Assembly: GCA_965237725.1 (NCBI GenBank)
Contig: OZ250151.1
Coordinates: 1,612,001 to 1,676,000, forward strand
Source: G965237725 sp965237725
Lineage (GTDB): Bacteria > Pseudomonadota > Gammaproteobacteria > Arenicellales > Poriferihabitantaceae
DNA: 64,000 bases
Reading direction: 5' to 3'
The notes under the pieces were generated by a model. The model made no database searches. It saw only the letters and a list, made by a program, of their open reading frames with translations, and was not told the DNA's origin. Within the stretch, counting starts at the first letter, position 1. Every line of letters starts with the position of its first letter. The position numbers and the translations under genes were made by a program. Positions 53,209 through 62,734 of this stretch are shown in pieces.

Positions 53209-54230
53209 CTATTCTCCTGACTCCTGGCGAATAATTCAATGGCCTGTACAACGTCCTCACTAGCCAACCTGTTCAGACAAAGCCGAGAGCAATCCGATCG
53301 GTCACAAACATCGCAGCCTTCGACCCGAATTACCCGATCATGACGTCCCAATGGCCCAACTTTGTTTTCATCAGTAGGGCCGAATAGTGCGATAACCGGG
53401 GTATCCCTGGCACCCGCCAAATGCATTGGAAAACTGTCACCGGTAATCATCAGTTCCGCCCGACCAACCAGTTCAGCAAACTCCAGTAGCGAAATATTTC
53501 CCGCTAGATTATGAACCGATTTACGGCTTGATTGATTCAATCCGGCATTAATCAGTCCAGCCTGAATGTCCTCTTTTCGGTCCTGGGATCCGGTAATCAC
53601 CAGACAATAGCTACCAGCCAAAGACTCACAAATCTCAATGTATTTGGTCAATGGCCAGTTTTTGGATTTCCACCTCGTATAAGGACTTAAGATCAAAATG
53701 GGTTTATTTTCCGGATTAATATCAGCTAACAATGAATCTACACTGCATTTTTCAGACTCGCTGGTATAAATTGCCATCGCCGAATCATCCACCGGTATTC
53801 CGGCGATGGCCAGAACTTCATCCATTTCCTTGATGGCATGGAGGGATTTATCTCTGAATCCTTTTAACCCCCACCAGTTTCCTTTGACAATTTTTTGATC
53901 CGCCCTGGCACCGTATAAGAACAATACCGTTTTTGCCAGGCCCTGTAAATCAATGGCCAGATCAAAATGTTGCTGACGCACTTCTCGCCACACTCGCGTC
54001 ATTTCAGCAAACGCCCAGGCCGGCTTTTTATACCAGTTATTTTTGAATCCGTATCTATCTATCAGAATGAGCTGATCAACCATTGGGTTGTAACGGTAAA
54101 TATCCGCAGAGGAGTTTGCCGTGAGTAAAACCAGTCGCGCGTCGGGGTAATGCTTTTTTATTGCACGAATATGCCCACTGGCGTGAAGAACATCGCCCAG
54201 AGACGTTTGTTTGATAATTAAAATATTCAT
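53205..54230 (-). CDS. Family 9 glycosyltransferase (heptosyltransferase-like)
   Basis: 341 residues. N-terminal MNILIIKQTSLGDVLHASGHIRAI is the GT9 hallmark, with IDLQGLAKTVLF, ILSPYTRWKSKNWP and the nucleotide-site block ITGDSFPMHLAGA, ALFGPTDENKVGP. A Cys-rich stretch near the end (CDVCDRSDCSRLC) occurs in several inner-core heptosyltransferases. It likely adds heptose to lipid A-Kdo on the inner membrane's cytoplasmic side. It follows the LpxL-like gene by 27 bp. Confidence 0.88.
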   Translation of the reverse strand: MNILIIKQTSLGDVLHASGHIRAIKKHYPDARLVLLTANSSADIYRYNPMVDQLILIDRYGFKNNWYKKPAWAFAEMTRVWREVRQQHFDLAIDLQGLAKTVLFLYGARADQKIVKGNWWGLKGFRDKSLHAIKEMDEVLAIAGIPVDDSAMAIYTSESEKCSVDSLLADINPENKPILILSPYTRWKSKNWPLTKYIEICESLAGSYCLVITGSQDRKEDIQAGLINAGLNQSSRKSVHNLAGNISLLEFAELVGRAELMITGDSFPMHLAGARDTPVIALFGPTDENKVGPLGRHDRVIRVEGCDVCDRSDCSRLCLNRLASEDVVQAIELFARSQENS

Positions 54231-54257
54231 GCCATAAACCGGGTAGTTTCTAATAAC

Positions 54258-55223
54258 CTATTCGCTGGAATAGGGATTGGGCTTGCCATCAGGCCGAGTA
54301 CGAAACCAGCGAAACGTCCATAAATATTGCTCTGGTGCGACCAGGATCAGTTTTTCCATGGCCTGGTTAATTGTCGTGGCATCTTTCACCTGATCTCCCG
54401 AGGGAAAGTTTACCAGCGGTGGGGATACCTCGGTATGGTAACGACCGCTATGGGGATCCAGTCTGGAAATGCAGGGAATCACCACGGCATTGGTTGCTTT
54501 CGAAACCCGGCTAACGATATTTAACGTCGATCTTTGTTGTCCAAAAAATGGTGCGAATACCGAATGTTTGCCGTCGCCAAAATCCTCATCTGGAATAAAG
54601 TAACAGACACGGCCCTGGCTGAGGCCTTCAATTATTCCGCGCAGACTTTCATCACGCATCAATACAATGGCGCGTTTGGATCGAGTACGAGCTCGGTGTA
54701 AAAACCAGGTTAACAAAGGATTTTTGTCCCGGTTCATCATCGAGATAACATCCACATCCGCCAACATGGAAGAAGAGCACATATCCAAAGTAGTGGTGTG
54801 AAAGGTCACCAGAATTCCTTTCTTAGTATCAGATAGTGCCTGAATATGTTCAAAACCCTTAACTTCAGAAAACTTTCTTATTCGATGTTTTGTTCCCATC
54901 ATGATCAGACCCATGTCCACCAACCCACAACCGTAACAACGAAAATGTTCGACCACCATGTTCTGCTGCTCAACATCTGAAAGTTGCGGAAAACACAATC
55001 GAATATTAACTTCAGCAATATGCCGGCGCTTTGCGCTCTTAGTTCGGATTTTGTCCCCTACAAATCGACCCAGTCTCATGATCCAGGTTCTTGGCAACCA
55101 CATTACTAGCCACAAAAATCCAAAACACAACCAGGTGCCCCAGAACGCTGGTTTCAGATACCCAATTCGAAATTTTTCCCTTGAAATTCTAGGGATTGGC
55201 TTGATGTTATTGTTTGCCGACAT
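54258..55223 (-). CDS. LpxL/HtrB-type lipid A acyltransferase-like protein
   Basis: 321 residues. A TM at about 30-48 (FWGTWLCFGFLWLVMWLPRTW region), then the acyltransferase active site FHTTTLD (H-x4-D), MNRDKNPLLTWFLHRAR, LSQGRVCYFIPDEDFG and FAPFFGQQRST, in LpxL order. It probably transfers a secondary acyl chain from acyl-ACP to lipid A precursor on the cytoplasmic membrane. Directly upstream of the heptosyltransferase gene. Confidence 0.85.
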   Translation of the reverse strand: MSANNNIKPIPRISREKFRIGYLKPAFWGTWLCFGFLWLVMWLPRTWIMRLGRFVGDKIRTKSAKRRHIAEVNIRLCFPQLSDVEQQNMVVEHFRCYGCGLVDMGLIMMGTKHRIRKFSEVKGFEHIQALSDTKKGILVTFHTTTLDMCSSSMLADVDVISMMNRDKNPLLTWFLHRARTRSKRAIVLMRDESLRGIIEGLSQGRVCYFIPDEDFGDGKHSVFAPFFGQQRSTLNIVSRVSKATNAVVIPCISRLDPHSGRYHTEVSPPLVNFPSGDQVKDATTINQAMEKLILVAPEQYLWTFRWFRTRPDGKPNPYSSE

Positions 55224-55297
55224 AAGCTAGTCTGGAGAATATTATTTTAGCGATATATCCAGGCTTTGGGGACCCAGGATTCCGGGATCATCATATC

Positions 55298-55936
55298 TCA
55301 GTTTAGGAATTGGCGATAGATTGGGTCGATATCGGCTAACCACTTAAGATCATCCCAATGGTCAATATCGCGCAATTCTGTACAAAAATCGGTTTCAAAA
55401 CCCAATCGACGAAAGTTATCTAATACTTGTGACATTACACCTTTGCCACCCCAGTCCACATCATCAAACAGCGCATTATCAATTTCGCTTAAACCAAGAA
55501 GATAAAAGCCACCATCTTCCGCAGGCCCTATAACATTTTTTCCCGGGGATAACTGGTTGAAACAATGGATTAGGATTTCACTTGTAATTTGCGGCACATC
55601 ACACCCCATCACTACAGCGCTGCCATGCTCACTGACGCCCTGATCAAGCACGTGGATCATCCGTTGCCCAAGATCGCCCTGGATTTGCACTTGTATTTCT
55701 ATTTTATGGTTTGCCTTGATTTGACTAAACAGCTCGTGATCCGAATTCGGAGACACCACTAAAACACAATTTCCAGGCCAAGAATCAATCACTTTTTCAA
55801 GAGAATGCAATATCAACTGGGTGGCCAGTTCCGCGGACTGATTCTCAGTTAACTGTGGTTGCATCCGGGTTTTGACTTTTCCCGGAACCGGTGCTTTGGC
55901 AAAAAGATATAACGGAATCTGGGAGCTACCTTTCAT
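55298..55936 (-). CDS. TIGR04282-type (DUF2064) arsenosugar-biosynthesis glycosyltransferase
   Basis: 212 residues from the ATG at 55936, which overlaps the previous gene by 11 bp (a typical coupled start); a start at 55975 is less likely. GT-A-like DUF2064 fold: LYLFAKAPVPGKVKTRMQPQ, VVMGCDVPQITSEIL, VIGPAEDGGFYLLGLSE and DVDWGGKGVM. Members are often next to a TIGR04283 GT2 enzyme, as here, and the pair is named for arsenosugar loci; the arsenic methyltransferase that would support that role is not in the window. The actual product may be another glycolipid. Confidence 0.8.
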   Translation of the reverse strand: MKGSSQIPLYLFAKAPVPGKVKTRMQPQLTENQSAELATQLILHSLEKVIDSWPGNCVLVVSPNSDHELFSQIKANHKIEIQVQIQGDLGQRMIHVLDQGVSEHGSAVVMGCDVPQITSEILIHCFNQLSPGKNVIGPAEDGGFYLLGLSEIDNALFDDVDWGGKGVMSQVLDNFRRLGFETDFCTELRDIDHWDDLKWLADIDPIYRQFLN

Positions 55937-56648
55937 GGTTATACATTTTTGCAAGGTTGCGCGGGTCCTTCCCAAGCCAGAATAAAAACCTGAGTTTCCA
56001 CATCAACAACACCGTTGTTATCGGCCCCCGGTTTCGCCAACGTCTGGCGGAGGTTATGACCGGTGATTTGACTAATCCTGGTCTGGTCAATGCGTTCAGC
56101 TTTTTGCAGATGGCAATATCCTCCATCAATGCTATTTCCGGAAAACCGTCCATGCGATCAAAAAGCGAAGATTCCACGAACATGGCCTGATCCCCGGTAG
56201 CGATTCTTCGTAGCCGCGATCTCAAATTAATCATGAATTCGATAATTCGATATATCAATCCGTTTGATTCAAGAGACACGTCAAATCGTCCCCACGAGAA
56301 TCCACTAGAAACGACTTCCAAAATTTTGCTACCGGCGTCGGGGGGTAATCGGGTATCACAATGCAGAAAAACCAGAATATCACCGGTCGCGTGGCTTGCT
56401 CCCAGATTCATCTGGATACCTCGACCTGCTGATTCACTGCCAACCAAAACAAACTTTTTTTCAACAAATTCGGCATCTAAAAGCTTTTGAGACAATTTCA
56501 CCAGCACTGCCCGGGAGTCTTCCTGATTACTGGCGTCGACCAGGATGGTTTCATGAATACCCGCTAACTCGGCTATATGCTTGACCAGCCCAACTACATT
56601 ATTGCCTTCGTTATAAAGTGGAACGACAATGGAAATCAATGGGCCCAC
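55926..56648 (-). CDS. TIGR04283-type family 2 glycosyltransferase
   Basis: 240 residues. GT2 start ISIVVPLYNEGNNVVGLVKHI, ILVDASNQEDSR, GRGIQMNLGASHATGDILVFLHCDTRLP with the metal-binding DTR, and the TIGR04283-like end WKLRFLFWLGKDPRNLAKMY. Paired with the TIGR04282 gene downstream (11-bp overlap), as in many gammaproteobacteria. It lies directly downstream of argG (21 bp) but an operon with argG seems incidental. Confidence 0.82.
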   Translation of the reverse strand: MGPLISIVVPLYNEGNNVVGLVKHIAELAGIHETILVDASNQEDSRAVLVKLSQKLLDAEFVEKKFVLVGSESAGRGIQMNLGASHATGDILVFLHCDTRLPPDAGSKILEVVSSGFSWGRFDVSLESNGLIYRIIEFMINLRSRLRRIATGDQAMFVESSLFDRMDGFPEIALMEDIAICKKLNALTRPGLVKSPVITSARRWRNRGPITTVLLMWKLRFLFWLGKDPRNLAKMYNHER

Positions 56649-56669
56649 AGGCGAATAGTTCGAATAAGT

Positions 56670-57884
56670 TTATTTTGCTCGTCGACTGGCAGCGATACGT
56701 AGCCGCAATGCATTCAGTTTTATAAAGCCTGTGGCATCAGATTGATCATAGGCTCCCGCATCCTCTTCGAAGGTCACGATTTTTTCATCGAACAGCGAAT
56801 CGGTATCCGATTGCCGTCCCAGGATGTCTACGTTGCCTTTATAAAGCCGAAGTTTAACCTGGCCGTTAACCCATTCCTGGGAAGCGTCGATCATTTGCTG
56901 CATCATTTGTCGTTCGGGACTAAACCAGAAGCCGTTGTATATCAGTTTTGCATAACGCGGCATCAGCTCGTCTTTGAGGTGAGCGACTTCCCGATCCAGG
57001 GTCAGTGATTCCATGGCTCGATGGGCTTTAAGCATAATTGTGCCACCGGGGGTTTCATAACATCCACGGTTTTTCATACCCACAAACCGGTTTTCTACAA
57101 TATCCGCACGACCAATGCCGTGAGCTGACCCGACTTTATTCAGCGCCATGACCACCTCTGCCGGGGACATGGTTTTTCCATTAATAGAACTGATATCACC
57201 CTGAGTGAATCCCAGCAGTAACTCTTCAGGATCATCCGGGGCATCCATGGGAGATACCGTCCATCCCCAGGCTTCATCTGCCGGGGTCTGCCAGGGGTCT
57301 TCAAGCTCAGCGCCTTCATGGGAAATGTGCAACAGATTTGTGTCGATTGAATAGGGAGAACCGCCATCTTTCTTTTTTTCAACGGCGATACCATGCTGCT
57401 CAGCATAGGCCATTAACTTTACCCTGGAGGTCAGATTCCATTCCCGCCACGGGGCGATGATTTTGATATCCGGATTTAATGCGTAAGCAGAAAGTTCGAA
57501 ACGGATCTGGTCATTGCCCTTGCCCGTTGCGCCGTGGGATATGGCATCAGCATTAGTTTTGGCGGCGACTTCAACCAGATATTTTGCAATTAATGGACGC
57601 GCAATGGAGGTGCCGAGTAAATATTCACCTTCGTAAATCGCATTTGCCCTGAACATGGGAAACACAAAGTCTCGGGCAAATTCCTCTTTTAAATCTTCAA
57701 TAAATATTTCCTTGATGCCATATTTCTCAGCTTTCTTGCGTGCAGGTTCTAATTCTTCACCCTGGCCGATATCTGCAGTAAAAGTGACCACTTCGCAGTT
57801 GTATTCGTCCTGTAACCATTTCATGATAATCGACGTATCCAGCCCGCCGGAATAGGCCAATACCGCCTTGTTTATTTTTGACAT
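56670..57884 (-). CDS. argG: Argininosuccinate synthase
   Basis: 404 residues. N-terminal ATP-pyrophosphatase loop VLAYSGGLDTSIIMKWL, then ISHGATGKGNDQIRFEL and EKKKDGGSPYSIDTNLLHIS. It joins citrulline and aspartate to argininosuccinate in the cytoplasm. The gene is divergent from argF, the preceding step, with 138 bp between starts. Confidence 0.98.
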   Translation of the reverse strand: MSKINKAVLAYSGGLDTSIIMKWLQDEYNCEVVTFTADIGQGEELEPARKKAEKYGIKEIFIEDLKEEFARDFVFPMFRANAIYEGEYLLGTSIARPLIAKYLVEVAAKTNADAISHGATGKGNDQIRFELSAYALNPDIKIIAPWREWNLTSRVKLMAYAEQHGIAVEKKKDGGSPYSIDTNLLHISHEGAELEDPWQTPADEAWGWTVSPMDAPDDPEELLLGFTQGDISSINGKTMSPAEVVMALNKVGSAHGIGRADIVENRFVGMKNRGCYETPGGTIMLKAHRAMESLTLDREVAHLKDELMPRYAKLIYNGFWFSPERQMMQQMIDASQEWVNGQVKLRLYKGNVDILGRQSDTDSLFDEKIVTFEEDAGAYDQSDATGFIKLNALRLRIAASRRAK

Positions 57885-57925
57885 CGTAAAGTTAAGGTTT
57901 TCAATAGGAAAGCGTTCAATTATAT

Positions 57926-57997
57926 CATTGGAAATTTGACGCCGCTTTAGTAAACTACCTTTCCAATGAGCGCCCGCATTTGGGCGCTTTTTTATTT
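57926..57997 (+). promoter_or_regulatory. Two adjacent hairpins in the argF leader, the second terminator-like
   Basis: CATTGGAAA (57926-57934) can pair with TTTCCAATG (57960-57968), a 9-bp stem. Immediately after, AGCGCCC (57969-57975) pairs with GGGCGCT (57982-57988), followed by TTTTTATTT. The second is a textbook plus-strand terminator 26 bp before the argF ATG at 58023; nothing upstream on that strand needs terminating. Either a short transcript ends here or argF is attenuated. Confidence 0.6.
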
Positions 57998-58022
57998 AGT
58001 CACTTTAACCGGATTAATTGAT

Positions 58023-58931
58023 ATGACTGCACGGCATTTTTTAAGCTTGATGGATTTAACTCCCGATGAGTTACGCCAGGTCATTACCCGGGCCATGAAA
58101 TTGAAAGCGGAACTCAAAGCTGGAAAGCTGTCGACGTTGCTGCAAAATCAAAGCGCGGTTATGGTCTTCGAAAAAGCATCAACCCGTACCCGGGTTTCAT
58201 TCGAAACCGGTATCGCCCAGTTTGGTGGCAATTCCATTTTTCTCGCACCTTCGGATTCTCATATGAGTCGCGGCGAGCCTATTGAAGATACAGCGAGAGT
58301 TCTGTCACGCATGGCAAAACTGATCATTATGCGAACCGGCGCTCACGAACGAGTGGAAAAGATGGCGGCATTTGCGTCTATTCCGGTTATCAACGGCCTT
58401 TCAGATTTTAATCACCCCTGTCAATTGCTTGCTGATGTCCAGGCTTTTTGTGAACACCGCGGCGATATTTTCGGCAAGAAAATTGCCTGGATTGGCGATG
58501 GTAATAATGTTTGTCATTCGTGGATGAATGCGGCTCGTCAACTTGAATTTGAGTTACACATTGCAACCCCCAAAGACCAGCAACCCAATCCCGGATTAAT
58601 AAGGGATTGTGCAAAATTTATCGTGCTCACCGAGGATCCACGGGCCGCTGTTGAAGATGCGGCTCTTGTAGTTACAGACACCTGGTCCGGTATGGGCTTT
58701 GAAAAAGAGAAAAAGGAACGGGAGAGAATATTTGAAGGCTATTGTGTGGATAGCGCATTGATGAAACTTGCTGCTAGTGATGCATTATTTATGCATTGCC
58801 TGCCGGCATACCGCGGCAGCGAAGTCACTGCGGATGTTATTGACGGCCCCCAGAGCATAGTCTGGGATGAAGCGGAAAACCGGTTACACGCCCAAAAGGC
58901 ACTTATGGAATTTTTGCTGGCTAACAGCTAA
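58023..58931 (+). CDS. argF: Ornithine carbamoyltransferase
   Basis: 302 residues from the ATG at 58023; an open frame up to 57966 runs through the terminator hairpin and is unlikely to be translated. Carbamoyl phosphate site STRTRVSFE, then HPCQLLADVQ, ornithine-site DTWSGMGFEKEK and HCLPAYRGSEV: all catalytic blocks present. It makes citrulline in arginine synthesis. Divergent from argG. Convergent with the ICMT-like gene, 6 bp apart. Confidence 0.97.
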   Translation: MTARHFLSLMDLTPDELRQVITRAMKLKAELKAGKLSTLLQNQSAVMVFEKASTRTRVSFETGIAQFGGNSIFLAPSDSHMSRGEPIEDTARVLSRMAKLIIMRTGAHERVEKMAAFASIPVINGLSDFNHPCQLLADVQAFCEHRGDIFGKKIAWIGDGNNVCHSWMNAARQLEFELHIATPKDQQPNPGLIRDCAKFIVLTEDPRAAVEDAALVVTDTWSGMGFEKEKKERERIFEGYCVDSALMKLAASDALFMHCLPAYRGSEVTADVIDGPQSIVWDEAENRLHAQKALMEFLLANS

Positions 58932-58937
58932 TTCGAA

Positions 58938-59522
58938 TTACTGGACGACGTATTTAAGCATCAATAATATATAAGCGTAGCCTAGAACTGCAGCTAAAAA
59001 ATTCCAGTGGCCATTGTTGCTTAACATGATTTCGTTATTGTAAAACCAGAAGTCTTTATCCATTCGTTTTGTGCCTGGCATAAATCGATTAACATCCCTA
59101 AGATAATCTCGATAGGGTTCACCAAATATTTCTTCAAGAACGGGTTCTTCCCGTTTTACCCGATTGACCATGTAAAACCAGTAGAAACCGGTAAACAATA
59201 CCATTGCCAGAATGTTTCCTGTTGCAACCACGAATCCGAGCATCAGAAAGTACCGGCCAAGGTACATCGGATTTCGGCATAGCTGGTAGGGTCCTCGAAT
59301 GGTCAGAACTTTTTCTTTTTCAATACAGGCAAAACACCAAACCTGGATAACCTCGCCGATTAATGAAACGGCAATTCCGATGATCAGGTATTTCTGATCA
59401 ATCCACCACGGCCAAATCGCAATAAAAGCCAGGGCGATGGGAAATCTCAGTTTCAGCAAAAAACGGCGTAACCCCGGATTGTTAAACAGTTTGTGAACCG
59501 GGTCTGTAATTGACGAACTCAT
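58938..59522 (-). CDS. Isoprenylcysteine methyltransferase-like membrane protein
   Basis: 194 residues, about four TM helices. GPYQLCRNPMYLGRYFLMLG and the C-terminal EEPVLEEIFGEPYRDYLRDVNRFMP are the two SAM-binding blocks of the ICMT/PEMT-like family. Bacterial members methylate lipid or small-molecule acceptors; the substrate here is unknown. Lies amid envelope genes. Confidence 0.8.
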   Translation of the reverse strand: MSSSITDPVHKLFNNPGLRRFLLKLRFPIALAFIAIWPWWIDQKYLIIGIAVSLIGEVIQVWCFACIEKEKVLTIRGPYQLCRNPMYLGRYFLMLGFVVATGNILAMVLFTGFYWFYMVNRVKREEPVLEEIFGEPYRDYLRDVNRFMPGTKRMDKDFWFYNNEIMLSNNGHWNFLAAVLGYAYILLMLKYVVQ

Positions 59523-59695
59523 AGTTAAAATAAATCAGTAATTAAAGTGCTGATGTCTGATAAAGCGGTTTAAGAAGATCAATGCGGGTGAATGTTTGAT
59601 TCACCAAAATATAGCGTGAGATTATAGCGGCATATCGGTCAATTTGTTTGCTGGTGATATATGCGGCTTTCTTGCCCGCCAATGATTTCATACAG

Positions 59696-60616
59696 CTAAC
59701 CCGTTCGCGGCCAGTAGAAAAACAACTTCAGTGCACCACGTTTGATCGGATTTTTTGTTTGCCTAATCTTGCGATAACTCCCACGATACTGCAGAAAGGT
59801 ATTCCAATGATCAACCAACGATTTGTCCTGCCCGCAATAGGCCAGATAAAAATCCAGCAGGTGGGGGAGCGGGATGTTCAAGCGCTCGAGATCCTGAATT
59901 CGAAAATTGATATCTAGTTTATCCTCAGGGATTTGTCTAACCCGGTTAATGTCCAGGATTACAAAGCGACTACTCAGATTCACACTATTGCCGTCCCAGG
60001 AATTCGGAATCAGGATGTTGGCGCCGGACATATCTCGGTGCACCAGGCCCCGATCGTGAATTTCGCGGATATATTTCCCACATGCTTCAACAAGGATTTT
60101 CAGCGCTATTTTATCGTCACCGATCTCAATCATGCCATTCTGGTCGGGCCGGGAATTCAACAATTCACGCGGCCTTAAACAATCATGAATAGTTTCAACC
60201 GCAATCAGGCCCTGACTGTTTAACTCTTGTTTTGGAAACGCCAGTAACACAGGTTGAGGCGTGTTAATTTTATTCCGGCTCAATAGCCATGCATTATTCC
60301 AGTGCCGAGTAGCCCGGGGAAGTCCAAAACGTAATCGTAAGGCATTGAATGCGGTGCTCGCCTGATAGCTTTTCAGCACAACAGTCTGATCAGAATCAAC
60401 CCCAGAATACGGCCATCGCACTTCTGCAAGTTTGTTGCGTTTATTTTTATGCCAGATAACAATATTTTCCTGATCGAACAAGGATTCCAGATTATTTAAT
60501 TTGCTTTCCTTCCCTTGACCACAATATTCGTTTTTTACCCAGCCGACCCAATTCTGGTTTTCAAAAATCCGATATTGGTCTGACCAGGGATCGGGTATTG
60601 TGGGTAAATTAATCAT
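59696..60616 (-). CDS. Lipopolysaccharide kinase (Kdo/WaaP, InaA-like) family protein
   Basis: 306 residues, kinase fold: YIREIHDRGLVHRDMSGANIL supplies the catalytic HRD and Asn, and FVILDINRVR the metal-binding Asp (as in WaaP/KdkA). The N-lobe Lys is probably in TVVLKSYQAS. It likely phosphorylates Kdo or heptose in the LPS inner core, at the cytoplasmic membrane. Divergent from wrbA with 220 bp of featureless sequence between. Confidence 0.82.
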   Translation of the reverse strand: MINLPTIPDPWSDQYRIFENQNWVGWVKNEYCGQGKESKLNNLESLFDQENIVIWHKNKRNKLAEVRWPYSGVDSDQTVVLKSYQASTAFNALRLRFGLPRATRHWNNAWLLSRNKINTPQPVLLAFPKQELNSQGLIAVETIHDCLRPRELLNSRPDQNGMIEIGDDKIALKILVEACGKYIREIHDRGLVHRDMSGANILIPNSWDGNSVNLSSRFVILDINRVRQIPEDKLDINFRIQDLERLNIPLPHLLDFYLAYCGQDKSLVDHWNTFLQYRGSYRKIRQTKNPIKRGALKLFFYWPRTG

Positions 60617-60836
60617 AGAGCGAGCTTAATAAAAAATTCTTGGTTGTAGCACGTCGATTCACCAAGGCGGTGGGATTTTATCGGAATATACAACCATGGG
60701 ATAATGGCACGTATTAACCGCATTGGTAAAGGATCAACCAGCCATTACTTTTCAGAATAAATCCATTATGCTTAGAGACTACTCCAAAGCCAAGTTTGCC
60801 ATAACCATTTTTCAGACCAATTTATCAGACTAATTG

Positions 60837-61436
60837 ATGAAAATATTGATTTTATATTACAGTCGACACGGTTCGATTTCTAACCTGGCCAAATTGGTCA
60901 GCGAAGGGGTGGAAAGTGTTGGGGCCTGCGAAGCGGTTCTTCGAACGGTGCCACCGGTTTCGACGGTTTGTGAATCCGTCGAAAGCGATATTCCTGAAAA
61001 TGGTGATACATATGCAAGCATCGAAGACCTGGAAAATTGTCATGGCCTGATTCTTGGAAGCCCTACCCGCTTTGGAACTATTGCATCACCGTTAAAATAT
61101 TTCTTCGACCAGACTGCACCCCAATGGTTAAGTGGCACACTGAAAGACAAACCCGCGGGGGTGTTCACTTCATCTTCGAGCATGCATGGTGGTCAGGAAA
61201 GTACCCTGTTATCGATGATGCTTCCGCTGATACATCATGGCATGGTTATGGTGGGTATTCCATTCAGCAATACACCCGTGGGAAACACATCATCCGGCGG
61301 CACCCCCTATGGCGCCAGTCATGTAGCGGGTGCGGACAACAACAACCCGATCACAAAGGAAGAAGCGTCCATGGCAAAGACCCTTGGTCGCAGGGTAGCC
61401 AATTGTGCGGTTAATCTTTCGGGAAACCCGCTTTAA
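60837..61436 (+). CDS. wrbA: NAD(P)H:quinone oxidoreductase WrbA
   Basis: 199 residues from the ATG at 60837. Flavodoxin fold: ILILYYSRHGSISNLAKLV (FMN phosphate loop), GLILGSPTRFGTIASPLKYFFD and GVFTSSSSMHGGQESTLLSM, with the C-terminal GTPYGASHVAG. It performs two-electron reduction of quinones as an FMN tetramer. Convergent with hda, 3 bp apart. Confidence 0.92.
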   Translation: MKILILYYSRHGSISNLAKLVSEGVESVGACEAVLRTVPPVSTVCESVESDIPENGDTYASIEDLENCHGLILGSPTRFGTIASPLKYFFDQTAPQWLSGTLKDKPAGVFTSSSSMHGGQESTLLSMMLPLIHHGMVMVGIPFSNTPVGNTSSGGTPYGASHVAGADNNNPITKEEASMAKTLGRRVANCAVNLSGNPL

Positions 61437-61439
61437 CGA

Positions 61440-62135
61440 TCACTGAATCAGTGATTTTACAAAAGGGATGGTAATTTTTCGTTGACTTTGAAGGGATTCG
61501 CTGTCGAGTTTATCGAGCAGGGCAAATAGTGATTTTGAATCCCGGCTGTAGTGGGACATTATAAACTCGATCACATTGTCTTCCAGGTTGATTCCACGCT
61601 GGTGTGCGGTCAATTTCAATGCCTCGCGTTTCTCATCATCGTTCAATGGTTGAAGATTAAAAACACCACCGCTTGATAATCTCGACACCAGGTCTTTAAG
61701 TTGTAATCCAATATTGGCCAGAGGTGATGTGCCGCTGACAACAATGGCACCACCCCCACCTATGATCTTTTCGTACAGGGCCAGCAATTGTGTTTGGGCG
61801 TCTTCGCGATCTACCGTTGCCTGCAAATCATCGATGCAAACCAATGATCGAGGGTTTGCTTGATTGAGTAATTTCATCGACTCATCAGGCCCATCACGCT
61901 GATTCAATGACAGGTACAGATTAGGAATACCCGATTTCCTGGCGGTGACACAGCAGGTATCCAGTAAATGCGATTTACCGCTGCCCGGCTCTCCCCATAG
62001 GTACAAAGTGCGTTTGGCGCGTTGACGGTTAATTAGTAATTTGATTTCTTCGATCAGTAGTTTGTTCTGACCGCTGAAAAATCGTTCAAGTCCGGCATCA
62101 TCCATTCCAAGGGGAATGACGGTTTGTCGATTCAT
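61440..62135 (-). CDS. hda: DnaA regulatory inactivator Hda
   Basis: 231 residues. AAA domain of the DnaA family: Walker A LWGEPGSGKSHLLD, Walker B LVCIDDLQA, sensor region NIGLQLKDLVSRLSSGGVF. N-terminal QTVIPLGM resembles the clamp-binding motif that lets Hda act with the DnaN clamp to promote hydrolysis of DnaA-ATP. It overlaps the phosphatidyltransferase gene by 4 bp, a conserved arrangement opposite purM. Confidence 0.93.
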   Translation of the reverse strand: MNRQTVIPLGMDDAGLERFFSGQNKLLIEEIKLLINRQRAKRTLYLWGEPGSGKSHLLDTCCVTARKSGIPNLYLSLNQRDGPDESMKLLNQANPRSLVCIDDLQATVDREDAQTQLLALYEKIIGGGGAIVVSGTSPLANIGLQLKDLVSRLSSGGVFNLQPLNDDEKREALKLTAHQRGINLEDNVIEFIMSHYSRDSKSLFALLDKLDSESLQSQRKITIPFVKSLIQ

Positions 62136-62734
62136 TGATTTACTGATTGATTGTCTGCCCGATCAGCCGCGGGCTCAGCTCTGTGGTCGCTGGTGCTTTC
62201 AAATTCTGGGCGAATACCCCATAACCAGACATATTGCATGCCACTAACAACGGTGGTTATTAACACCCCAAAAATCAGTACATCTACCACGAATGGTATT
62301 TGCAAAATTAACGCTTTTTCCAGCAGCACTAAAACCATAAGGGAAATTTGAACAAAAGTATTGATCTTGCTGCTATAGGTCGGGCGCATAGGTATTTTCT
62401 TACCCATCATCACCAGAACCAGATAACCAACCACGATAACCAGATCCCGGAACATGACCACAACCAGCAGCCAGAAAGGGATGTCATTTAGAATGGCCAG
62501 CATGATATAAGCACTGCCAATCAACAACTTGTCTGCCAGGGGATCAAGCACCGCACCCAGGTTGGAAACACAATCGAAACGCTTGGCGATAAAGCCGTCG
62601 AGCCCATCGGTTATGCCTGCAGCCAAAAACAGAATAAGCGCCAGCTCATAATTTCGGTCGTGTAACAGAAGAACCAATATAGGGCAGGCGGCGATTCGCG
62701 CCAGGGTAAGCAAGTTGGGAATTTGTGACAGCAA
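62132..62734 (-). CDS. CDP-alcohol phosphatidyltransferase family protein (PgsA-like)
   Basis: 200 residues, several TM helices. The motif DG-x2-G-x-x-A-K-R-x8-G-x3-D-x3-D is present as DGLDGFIAKRF and LGAVLDPLADK (variant first half, intact metal-binding Asp residues). It transfers a phosphatidyl group from CDP-diacylglycerol to an alcohol such as glycerol 3-phosphate. The polar C-terminal tail (about 180-200) is poorly conserved. Coupled to hda downstream. Confidence 0.88.
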   Translation of the reverse strand: MLSQIPNLLTLARIAACPILVLLLHDRNYELALILFLAAGITDGLDGFIAKRFDCVSNLGAVLDPLADKLLIGSAYIMLAILNDIPFWLLVVVMFRDLVIVVGYLVLVMMGKKIPMRPTYSSKINTFVQISLMVLVLLEKALILQIPFVVDVLIFGVLITTVVSGMQYVWLWGIRPEFESTSDHRAEPAADRADNQSVNQ

